A stretch of 55,321 nt of DNA from a virus, in the IMG/VR virus record IMGVR_UViG_3300025000_000129, positions 1 to 55,321 of that record; one strand, 5' to 3'. This document shows, piece by piece, positions 1 to 6,334 of the stretch. Position numbers and translations under genes: made by a program. Under the pieces are notes generated by a model, which was not told where the DNA came from, did no database searches, and saw only the letters and a list, made by a program, of their open reading frames with translations. Every line of letters starts with the position of its first letter. The stretch's first letter is position 1.

Positions 1-42
1 GTTACCCTAGATGGTGCAAAAGTCGCTGACCGGGGGGGTATG
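1..42 (-). other. Candidate cos (packaging start) region
   Basis: On the minus strand, positions 38-21 read seven C, then GGTCAGCGACT. If the window is circular, this lies in the 96-bp gap between the zinc-ribbon gene (stop at 43) and the P27 small terminase (start 55267). A C-rich tract between the HNH gene and terS is a frequent place for cos in HK97-type phages of Gram-positive bacteria, and the HNH gene here is close by. The exact cut site cannot be read from sequence alone. The window may be opened at or very near it. Confidence 0.5.
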
Positions 43-378
43 TCACTTCATGATCCTCTTGGCATCATCACACAGCAGCCTGATCTCTTCAGCAAGCTTT
101 ACAGCGTCCTCAATACGCTGTTCAGGTTTCAGCGCTTTGCCAGCTGTATTTTCCTCTTGAAGCTTCTCAAGCACTTCAATCTGTTTATTTAATACTTCTT
201 TGTAGTCCATACCTAGCACCTTCCCTTTATTTATTTGTCTACGATATTTTATTATCTCTGCCTCAGTTGCCTCTCCAATTGGAGCTACTGGTCCATGGCA
301 TTCAGGACAATTCAACCCATCTTTATTGCCTATCAATACATGACCGCAGTCCATACATTTGAACTTACAGTATTTCAT
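43..378 (-). CDS. Small zinc-ribbon late protein
   Basis: A 111-residue protein. Two CxxC-type knuckles near the N-terminus (CMDCGH and CPECHG) form a rubredoxin-like zinc ribbon, followed by a charged helical tail. The start at 378 is chosen because GGAGG lies about 9 bases upstream, just over the stop of the HNH gene (383). It is the last gene before the probable cos region and belongs to the late operon with the HNH protein. Its role is not known. Position suggests packaging or DNA handling, but nothing in the sequence proves this. Confidence 0.75.
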   Translation of the reverse strand: MKYCKFKCMDCGHVLIGNKDGLNCPECHGPVAPIGEATEAEIIKYRRQINKGKVLGMDYKEVLNKQIEVLEKLQEENTAGKALKPEQRIEDAVKLAEEIRLLCDDAKRIMK

Positions 379-382
379 ACCT

Positions 383-1066
383 TCATCCTCCATACTTCTC
401 AAACCACTCATCTATGTACTTACGCCATTCATCCTTCCTATATCGTCTATCCTCATCAGCCTCAAGCCGCTGCAAACATGTTTCCTTGCTCACATCGCAG
501 AACACCAACTCAGCCCCCAGATCATCCGCCAACCTCTCACGCTTGTACCTATCAGCATAGCCGCCAATAACCCAAGCACTGTTCCACTTGCCATATCGTG
601 TCTTGATATTATCTATCAGCAGATTGTGTATGCCTCTTACATTGCCTAACAGACAGTCAGGCTTATCATAGTCAGGCAGTCCAGATACAGCGGCATATAA
701 CTTATCCATATCAACCATGATGTCGCCTCGGCTAATCCGTTGTCTCACATAAGATGTCTTGCCAGATAAAGGTGGACCGAACACAATACAGACGCCCTTT
801 ACGCTGTGATGTCCGAACCTATTATGTATAGCATCATGGCAGTCATGGCATGCAAGCAATACATTATCAGGATTGAGGCTTATCATAGTATCGTGTACAT
901 TCTCAGGAGTTAACTCGATCTTATGATGGCCAATGATATCCAAGTGGTTGGCAATCAGCCTTCCGCACTTCTGGCAATAAGGACCGCGTTCAGCGATAAG
1001 AGATAATCGGAAGTTAATCCACAAATCACTTGCGTAAAATGTATTTAAAATACTATATCGCGCCAT
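383..1066 (-). CDS. HNH endonuclease fused to a P-loop kinase-like domain
   Basis: A 227-residue protein with two parts. The first 90 residues are an HNH nuclease: a CQKC pair, then IGHHKIEL, then LACHDCHDAIHNRFG with the HNH/Zn ligands. Directly after comes a P-loop NTPase with GPPLSGKTS at about residue 97-105 and a nucleoside/polynucleotide-kinase-like tail (VIGGYADRYKRERLADDLGA, FCDVSKETCLQRL). HNH proteins next to terminase assist cos cleavage in HK97-type phages (family knowledge). The kinase half could act on DNA ends, which is inference. The start ATG overlaps the terminase stop as TGATG, so translation is coupled. Confidence 0.85.
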   Translation of the reverse strand: MARYSILNTFYASDLWINFRLSLIAERGPYCQKCGRLIANHLDIIGHHKIELTPENVHDTMISLNPDNVLLACHDCHDAIHNRFGHHSVKGVCIVFGPPLSGKTSYVRQRISRGDIMVDMDKLYAAVSGLPDYDKPDCLLGNVRGIHNLLIDNIKTRYGKWNSAWVIGGYADRYKRERLADDLGAELVFCDVSKETCLQRLEADEDRRYRKDEWRKYIDEWFEKYGG

Positions 1067-1863
1067 CACCAATTCCTCGTTTCATCCTGCTTTTTTTGGT
1101 GCTGGAAGCGGTCCTGCTCCAACTGTAGTTTCTTATTATCAAACTCTCTGCGGTACTTATTATCAGGATTCATGTCAAAATATTTAGCAAGGAAGTCAAG
1201 TGCCTTCTGTCTATCCTCCAGCTTAATCTTTGTGCCTTGCCTATTACTGCTTATCTCGCAGATAAGCCCACCGTCAACAACCTTGCTCTCCTTAAACACT
1301 ATGCCGTTTTCCTTGGTCATTACAATATTGCCGTCAATATTTTTGACAACCTCACCGTCTGACATAAGAGGCACATCATAACTTCCGAATGACATGAAGT
1401 CTGTCATATCTGCAAAGGCAATGCGCATGTAACGTTCCAATATGTCATCCTCGTTGAGCATTATGGATTCAGCTTTTAATTTCCGCAGTTTGTCAATCTC
1501 TGCCTTAACCTTGGCATTAACTAGCAGCTTTGAACCGTTTACGCTTGCTGTGTCGTAACTTCCCCCATATGCCTTGAGGTATGCCTGAGTTGCGTTTCTA
1601 TTGTTAACCCAGTAAAGGCAAAAAAGCTTTTGTTTCTCATTAAGCTCATCATTTTTCATAACTGATTCAATTATCTTTTTATCTACTGCTTCCGCTTTCC
1701 GTTTTGCCGGTTTCTTCTTTGCCGGTTTGCCGGTTTCCGCTTTTCCGTTTTTCTTAATACCCCAGTTCCTTAAAGTTCTATCTGATACCCCAACCTTTGA
1801 GGCGATGTCTTTTAATTTCATGCCCTGCTTCTGTAACTTTAATGCTTGCTCTCTTTGATCCAC
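1066..1863 (-). CDS. Terminase small subunit, first copy (Terminase_2 type)
   Basis: A 265-residue protein. Residues 1-35 form a helix-turn-helix (LKDIASKVGVSDRTLRNWG) like the N-terminal DNA-binding domain of phage small terminases. A lysine/alanine-rich linker follows, then the Terminase_2 core (LNEKQKLFCLYWVNNRNATQ, AYLKAYGGSYDTASVNGSKL). It starts at a GTG with GAGGTGGTG upstream and is the first gene after the late promoter. Small terminases recognise pac/cos DNA and load the large subunit. It is odd that a second, unrelated small terminase sits immediately before the large subunit at the other end of the window. Confidence 0.88.
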   Translation of the reverse strand: MDQREQALKLQKQGMKLKDIASKVGVSDRTLRNWGIKKNGKAETGKPAKKKPAKRKAEAVDKKIIESVMKNDELNEKQKLFCLYWVNNRNATQAYLKAYGGSYDTASVNGSKLLVNAKVKAEIDKLRKLKAESIMLNEDDILERYMRIAFADMTDFMSFGSYDVPLMSDGEVVKNIDGNIVMTKENGIVFKESKVVDGGLICEISSNRQGTKIKLEDRQKALDFLAKYFDMNPDNKYRREFDNKKLQLEQDRFQHQKKQDETRNW

Positions 1864-1908
1864 ATCACCACCTCATTTATTGGACTGTAACTTTTTAAGG
1901 CAGCAGTA

Positions 1909-1940
1909 GAGCCCGGACATTCTTCGCGAGTGCCGGGCTC
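1909..1940. repeat. Perfect 8-bp inverted repeat in the late leader
   Basis: GAGCCCGG (1909-1916) pairs with CCGGGCTC (1933-1940) around a 16-base loop. No U-tract follows on either strand, so it is not a standard terminator. It lies between the late promoter and the first late gene and could be an operator, an RNA stabiliser or an antitermination site. Confidence 0.55.
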
Positions 1941-1968
1941 AATAAAATTGTGTGCTGCCTGATAAATT

Positions 1969-1974
1969 ATTATA
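1969..1974 (-). promoter_or_regulatory. Candidate late promoter -10 box
   Basis: TATAAT is read leftward from 1974 to 1969, about 105 bases before the terS GTG and just after the early terminator. No good -35 box is seen at the right spacing. This is expected for a promoter that needs a phage activator, and the putative late regulator gene lies right beside it. Confidence 0.5.
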
Positions 1975-1987
1975 GGAGGATTGAAAC

Positions 1988-2020
1988 TGCAAAAGAAAAG
2001 AACCGCTCGGATGAACGGTT
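1988..2020 (-). terminator. Early-operon terminator
   Basis: On the minus strand AACCG (2020-2016) and CGGTT (2005-2001) form a hairpin followed by TCTTTTCTTTTGC. It stands about 67 bases past the stop of the late regulator gene and separates the early transcript from the late unit. Confidence 0.7.
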
Positions 2021-2086
2021 TTTGCATAACTGTATCAACTATACACAGTATAACATATATGTATGTCGCATTACTGACATCTTTTA

Positions 2087-2518
2087 CTAAACCCTTAACC
2101 CTCTTTCCCTTGCAACCATCTTCCTTGCCTGTGCTAACCACCGGTATATCTGCCTATCTGAAGCCGGTATGTGGATTTCCGCTTGATGTACCCTGTCTTG
2201 TATGTCGCCCCGTTCAATGTCTTTCCAGCAATCCTTAAAGTATACCATCTCAATAGCCTGCAGGATGCTCTTATGCTCACATACATCCAGTGCATACAGT
2301 ACCTTGTCCACAGCCTCGATGTCTGCTAGTTCGGCGGCGTGCTCAGATATAACCTCTTCTTTTTTGATCAATTCCGATTCTGTCGGGCTGCATACACCTG
2401 AGCCTTTTGTGCGCTGCATATCCTCAATGAGATTCTTTATGTATTTATTTCTGCCACCTGACTTGGCGTAGAAACGGAAACATTCAGTGGTATAGTCTCT
2501 TATGTTGTCTTTTTTCAT
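2087..2518 (-). CDS. Putative late-gene transcription regulator (ArpU/sigma-like)
   Basis: A 143-residue helical protein with a C-terminal helix-turn-helix-like segment (IPASDRQIYRWLAQARKMVA). Size, helical character and location (last gene before the late promoter and small terminase) fit the ArpU/RinA group of phage late activators. The fold call rests mainly on position and the C-terminal helix pair, so it is tentative. The start at 2518 has GAGGTGA eight bases upstream; a GTG at 2530 is possible. Confidence 0.6.
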   Translation of the reverse strand: MKKDNIRDYTTECFRFYAKSGGRNKYIKNLIEDMQRTKGSGVCSPTESELIKKEEVISEHAAELADIEAVDKVLYALDVCEHKSILQAIEMVYFKDCWKDIERGDIQDRVHQAEIHIPASDRQIYRWLAQARKMVARERGLRV

Positions 2519-2531
2519 ATGTGCCGTCACC

Positions 2532-2843
2532 TCACTCTTTCGGATACCATGAAATTTCTAACTTGTCACTTGAAATTCCCGTTTCAAAACTTACCTTAAA
2601 ACCTTGTTCATTAAGTTCCTGCTCAAAAGCTTTTATATCTGCATAATTGCAATTCTCGGGAAACCTGTATTCTATCCGGTAACTGCCTTTATCTGCTGCG
2701 GTGCTTATTGCAAGATATGTTTTTTCTTTCGCTTCTTCAAATAGTTTATCCCTTGCCTCGCTTGCTTTTTTGATTGCCTGTTCTTTCGATATCTTGAAAT
2801 TCTCTATCAGCGGAAATGGTATACCGTGTTCTGTTTTGTTCAT
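2532..2843 (-). CDS. Hypothetical early protein, 103 aa
   Basis: Unrecognised. Residues 15-50 are a charged helix (ISKEQAIKKASEARDKLFEE), followed by an alternating beta-like half ending ISWYPKE. The start at 2843 has AAGGTGAGG upstream. It lies in the run of small genes at the distal end of the early operon. Confidence 0.7.
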   Translation of the reverse strand: MNKTEHGIPFPLIENFKISKEQAIKKASEARDKLFEEAKEKTYLAISTAADKGSYRIEYRFPENCNYADIKAFEQELNEQGFKVSFETGISSDKLEISWYPKE

Positions 2844-2874
2844 TAGCGCCTCACCTTCCCCTCTTATCCTCTGT

Positions 2875-3138
2875 TTAATTGTCAAATACACTATCTCCCC
2901 AGTGCTGAAATATTACTTGTTGTAATGCTGCCGAAAATTCTTTCAACTTCTCCCATTGGTTAGGGTTATACTTTTTTAAATAGTCTCTGTGATTGTTCTG
3001 GAAAACAAGTTCATTTTGTGCTTCCAAGATTTTTGCATATTCCATCTTTGACAACTTTTCAGGCTTTTGAGATAAATTGAAGAACCCATTTTGAGGTTTA
3101 TAATTTGATATGATCGCTTCTGCTTCTTTGTTTGTCAT
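2875..3138 (-). CDS. Hypothetical early protein, 87 aa
   Basis: Unrecognised small, mostly helical, polar protein without cysteines or membrane segments. The ATG at 3138 has AGGGGAGC upstream. It is part of the distal early operon of small genes. Confidence 0.65.
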   Translation of the reverse strand: MTNKEAEAIISNYKPQNGFFNLSQKPEKLSKMEYAKILEAQNELVFQNNHRDYLKKYNPNQWEKLKEFSAALQQVIFQHWGDSVFDN

Positions 3139-3155
3139 TACCTTTTGCTCCCCTT

Positions 3156-3467
3156 TTATCCTCTGTAATTGTGCAATTCATCAACAATAACCGTGCTAAT
3201 AATATTAACCCTGCCCTTACTTATCCTTGCCACCGTCTCAACTCCGTAATCCCTGCCGTTTGACAAGTCCACACCTATGATTAACTTGCTGTATACCTTC
3301 TTCAAATCTTTGAACGGCTTATAACGCTTGCTGTGACAGGCTCGCAGGATTCTGTCGAGCATCATGTATTTTCCATTTCGCCTGCTGGAATATAAAAGAT
3401 GCTTATTGAGGAATTTAAACCGTTCATGTATGTTTTTGGCTCTCTTTTTCTTTTGGCGTTTGTTCAA
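3156..3467 (-). CDS. Hypothetical basic early protein, 103 aa
   Basis: The N-terminal 60 residues are very basic (NKRQKKKRAKNIHERFKFLN). The C-terminal part has a short beta pattern, LIIGVDLSNGRDYGVETVAR, reminiscent of an RNase H-type first strand with aspartate, but too short to assign. The TTG at 3467 is chosen because GAGGGGTGAG lies about 8 bases upstream; a GTG at 3476 is the alternative. Function unknown; the charge suggests nucleic acid contact. Confidence 0.6.
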   Translation of the reverse strand: MNKRQKKKRAKNIHERFKFLNKHLLYSSRRNGKYMMLDRILRACHSKRYKPFKDLKKVYSKLIIGVDLSNGRDYGVETVARISKGRVNIISTVIVDELHNYRG

Positions 3468-3515
3468 ATTTCTCACCCCTCTTATCGTTTGTTTGGAATA
3501 TCTTGTTATTGCGAA

Positions 3516-3653
3516 TTAAAAATCGCCCTCTATAATCGCTTGTTCTCTGTCAAATTTATGTTCACAATCCTCACAAACAAAAAGTTCCTCATCACTATCA
3601 CTAACAAAACAAACACTTTCGCTCGAGCATTTGGGGCATATAACTTTAAGCAT
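3516..3653 (-). CDS. Tiny zinc-ribbon protein, 45 aa
   Basis: Starts MLKVICPKCSSESVCF with AAGGAG nine bases upstream. Two CxxC knuckles (CPKC, CEDC) give a complete single zinc ribbon. It overlaps the end of the upstream 59-residue Cys-rich gene by 8 bases. Confidence 0.7.
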   Translation of the reverse strand: MLKVICPKCSSESVCFVSDSDEELFVCEDCEHKFDREQAIIEGDF

Positions 3654-3825
3654 TTCTTTTATCTCCTTCACATATTTTTTTTTCAAACTTATCGCAAGCC
3701 ATTGTTTTCTTACAAACCTTGTAATATCCACTGTCTTTACATGTACACTTCAATATTTCTTCAAAAACGATTGATGAATACTGAACTGCATGCTTGCATT
3801 CACCGCACTTACTATGGTTTGACAT
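3646..3825 (-). CDS. Cysteine-rich small protein, 59 aa
   Basis: Starts MSNHSKCGECKHAVQYSSIV with GGAAGAG upstream and holds eight cysteines, including CGEC and CTC. It probably binds zinc. The next gene begins inside its last codons in another frame, so the two are likely translationally coupled. Not recognised. Confidence 0.6.
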   Translation of the reverse strand: MSNHSKCGECKHAVQYSSIVFEEILKCTCKDSGYYKVCKKTMACDKFEKKICEGDKRNA

Positions 3826-3878
3826 GTTGTCTCTTCCTTCGCATAATTTTATAAATGGTCTTTCCTTTTATTGCGCAA

Positions 3879-4241
3879 TCAGGCATATGGCTGAATACTC
3901 ACAGTAATAACCTTTTCCCATTCGTAGGCATCAACTTTTGCTTTCGCCAATATATCAAGATTAACTTCATCGGAACAGCTACCTTCTCGCACTATCTCAT
4001 CCATTGCCTCTTCAACCAGTTCGTCATAGTCATTTGACTTACTGTACATACGTTCCCCGCCTTCATAGCACCATATTTCATTTATCTCTGGCATTCCCCA
4101 GCTTGCTATCCAGTAGCTAAAATCATCACTTGAAATACACTCGGTATCAACCATTGGCATAATCCTCAAATCTGGATTTGCCTGTACTAACTCAATAAAC
4201 TTTTTTATGTTTTCCTGTTGAACTTCCATTTCAGTTCTCAT
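3879..4241 (-). CDS. Hypothetical acidic early protein, 120 aa
   Basis: Unrecognised acidic protein (MVDTECISSDDFSYWIASWG, EEAMDEIVREG). No zinc motif or membrane segment. GGGAG lies 8 bases before the ATG at 4241. The length and composition resemble many conserved phage early proteins of unknown role. Confidence 0.65.
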   Translation of the reverse strand: MRTEMEVQQENIKKFIELVQANPDLRIMPMVDTECISSDDFSYWIASWGMPEINEIWCYEGGERMYSKSNDYDELVEEAMDEIVREGSCSDEVNLDILAKAKVDAYEWEKVITVSIQPYA

Positions 4242-4288
4242 AAATATACTCCCTTCATTCTTCGTATTGTTTATAAAGTTTGAACCTG

Positions 4289-5257
4289 TTATGCTGTTTC
4301 CTTTGCCTTGATTACCCTGTCAAGATACCACTGGGCTTTGCGAAGATCCTCAAGTCCGCCTTTATAACGATACCTGGATAAATACTTAAGCGCATTACCT
4401 ACGCAGAATCCCTCGAACATTTCTGTCGGCATTTTGTCCTGCAGGTAATCAATAACCTCTATTGTGCCTGTGGTATAATGCTTTGGATGATTAATGTTAT
4501 CAGCAGCTACCATCTCCATCATCTCGTCAACCTCAGCAGCTGTGTCGATCTTCTTTATTGATTCCTTGGCCTTTTGAACGACAGCTTCATTTGCTACACC
4601 TGCAATACCTGCAATCTCTGGATATTCCTCTGTTTCAATAACCGTTTCCACATGCTCTTCGTGGCTGTTGATGTCAGAAATCGCAAATTCATCCGCAATC
4701 ACTATATCCGTATTTGTTCCAATTAACTTTTCCTTCTTCACACCCTGTTTCTTCCCATTCAGCAACATTGTCACCTTTGCCATAATCATGCTCATTTTCA
4801 TTGCCGGATACGATTCTGCAAACTGTTCCGCTATCTCTTTTACCGTCATCCCTCTGCCCGTCATTTCCTTTACCGCTTCTTTCGTCATCTTACTCATTTC
4901 TTCACCCTCACCTTTCTTCTTCATCAAGTTTCTATAACAGGCAGCTCCCGTGCCTTTCCTGTACTCTTCCATACTGCAGCTTGTCTCTTCCCGTTCAACC
5001 TTCATCACGTCCACCATCGGCTTAAACCGTATTTCTATACTATCTTCCAACTGCAATCTATACCTGCGTTGCCTCAGGTCGATAATGTTTATTGTTTCAA
5101 TGTATCCGGTGTCCTTCCGCAGTCTGAGCATACGATCAGTGATTGCTTCCACAGAGAAGAGACCTATTCTTCGATAGCCACCGGGTTTACTTGTGGTACC
5201 TTTTTTGAATTTTAAAAGAAAAACCTTCGTTCCAACCTGTAAATCATTAGCGTTCAA
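4289..5257 (-). CDS. DUF3310-domain protein with N-terminal extension, 322 aa
   Basis: The last about 75 residues carry the DUF3310 signature: INHPKHYTTGTIEVIDYL, then NALKYLSRYRYKGGLEDLRK and AQWYLDRVI. This domain is widespread in phages and often labelled nucleotide-kinase-associated, without a proven reaction. The first 110 residues are beta-rich and unrecognised. A helical middle part (KMTKEAVKEMTGRGMTVKEI) looks like a short DNA-binding or multimerisation element. Such a long N-terminal extension is unusual for DUF3310 proteins. It uses a TTG start with GTGAGGTGA upstream. Confidence 0.75.
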   Translation of the reverse strand: MNANDLQVGTKVFLLKFKKGTTSKPGGYRRIGLFSVEAITDRMLRLRKDTGYIETINIIDLRQRRYRLQLEDSIEIRFKPMVDVMKVEREETSCSMEEYRKGTGAACYRNLMKKKGEGEEMSKMTKEAVKEMTGRGMTVKEIAEQFAESYPAMKMSMIMAKVTMLLNGKKQGVKKEKLIGTNTDIVIADEFAISDINSHEEHVETVIETEEYPEIAGIAGVANEAVVQKAKESIKKIDTAAEVDEMMEMVAADNINHPKHYTTGTIEVIDYLQDKMPTEMFEGFCVGNALKYLSRYRYKGGLEDLRKAQWYLDRVIKAKETA

Positions 5258-5292
5258 TAAAATTCACCTCACTTTTGTACATTTAATCTCAC

Positions 5293-5724
5293 CTAAAATC
5301 TTGCTTGCCGCGCTTTGGTTATAGCCTTGTTAAATCTGTTTAACGAAAGCATCGGCATTATACATTGTGCCTGAATGTATGCATTGTTAAAATCCGGGCC
5401 TTCAGCGTCACATTTATGCTTTGCATACTCCAAGCCACTAAATATTAAACACCCCTTTGCGTCGCCTGGAGGGTTGTTGTCTAAATATCTAGCTTTTTCA
5501 ATACCAGTTTCGTCTTTTTCCAAACTGCCTTTTATTTCCACGTACCATTGTCGTTCAGGAAGATAAAAGTCTGGCAAATACCACCCGTATTCACCTAAAT
5601 CATAACCTTCAGGCTCGTACTCATATTCAATATTCAGTTCATCAAACAATACTGCCCATCTTGCTTCCAATCTGCTCCTAAAAAGATAACCATTGTACTG
5701 CGTTTGAATTGGTTTGATATCCAT
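5293..5724 (-). CDS. PD-(D/E)xK-type nuclease-like protein, 143 aa
   Basis: The core reads YLFRSRLEARWAVLFDELNI, then YEPEGYDLGEYGWYLPDFYL and WYVEIKG. This gives the E...D...ExK pattern of the restriction-endonuclease fold in the order expected. Family members are common stand-alone phage proteins, and a role in DNA cleavage or repair is inferred. The start at 5724 follows GAGAGG at a spacing of about 10; a TTG at 5745 is possible. It lies beside the candidate origin. Confidence 0.7.
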   Translation of the reverse strand: MDIKPIQTQYNGYLFRSRLEARWAVLFDELNIEYEYEPEGYDLGEYGWYLPDFYLPERQWYVEIKGSLEKDETGIEKARYLDNNPPGDAKGCLIFSGLEYAKHKCDAEGPDFNNAYIQAQCIMPMLSLNRFNKAITKARQARF

Positions 5725-5750
5725 GCCCGTTTTCCTCTCTTTCAAAATTT

Positions 5751-5957
5751 AGCTGTCACTCACCTCTAAGCCTTGATATATCTATCTTTAAACACTATTA
5801 TTTATTTCTTTGTGACAGCTGTGACAGCTAAAAGTAAAGAATACTATAGAAAGTAATATATAGGAAAAACTTTGAGATTAGGTGTCACAGCTGTCACTTT
5901 GTCTTAAATAAACTGCCCGAAGAGCCTGCCACAACCACATTACGAATGGTGACAGCT
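5751..5957. repeat. Iteron-like GTGACAGCT repeats, candidate replication origin
   Basis: The 9-mer GTGACAGCT occurs at 5812-5820, 5821-5829 and 5949-5957, and its reverse complement AGCTGTCAC at 5751-5759 and 5889-5897. The 15-mer at 5812-5826 is exactly inverted at 5883-5897. Between these inverted sites is a 56-bp AT-rich stretch without a gene. Repeats flanking an AT-rich element next to the primase-helicase gene are a typical phage origin layout. An operator for the flanking early genes is the alternative. Confidence 0.65.
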
Positions 5958-5961
5958 GAAT

Positions 5962-6321
5962 TCATTTCCAATCTGCAAATATGTTATGCATCAATGTTTC
6001 TCTGTTCATTTTTGGTTTGTATTTCTTAATTAATTTTAATTCATACTGACCATTTGTTAAGTTGCATGGTATTGCATTACAGTCAATAAACGAAAACCAT
6101 GAAACCGTACTGATAAAATCTTTTGTCTGAGGTTCTGTTCGACGCCTATGCTGTTGTAATCGAAGCTTTATATCAATCGATTTCCCGATATAAAGCAATT
6201 CCTTATTCGAGCCAAATAGAAAATAAATACCGGACTTTTGCCCAATTTTCTTCAAATTCTCTTTGGTAAACTCGGTTGTTTTCAGACCAACCATAACATC
6301 ATCAATCTCTTTAGTAACCAT
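5962..6321 (-). CDS. GIY-YIG endonuclease, 119 aa
   Basis: Motif SGIYFLFG followed by LLYIGKSIDIKLRLQQH gives the GIY-YIG pair and the catalytic-type arginine region; NGQYELKLIKKYKPKMN supplies the usual glutamate region. Length fits a free-standing single-domain nuclease. The start at 6321 is 8 bases after AAGGAG. It sits between the primase and the origin-like repeats. It could be a homing endonuclease or a DNA-processing enzyme. Confidence 0.82.
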   Translation of the reverse strand: MVTKEIDDVMVGLKTTEFTKENLKKIGQKSGIYFLFGSNKELLYIGKSIDIKLRLQQHRRRTEPQTKDFISTVSWFSFIDCNAIPCNLTNGQYELKLIKKYKPKMNRETLMHNIFADWK

Positions 6322-6334
6322 ACATTGCACTCCT

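Noticed and set aside
1839-2141. A 100-residue open frame across the early terminator
   Set aside because: It spans the hairpin terminator and the late promoter and lacks a plausible start region.
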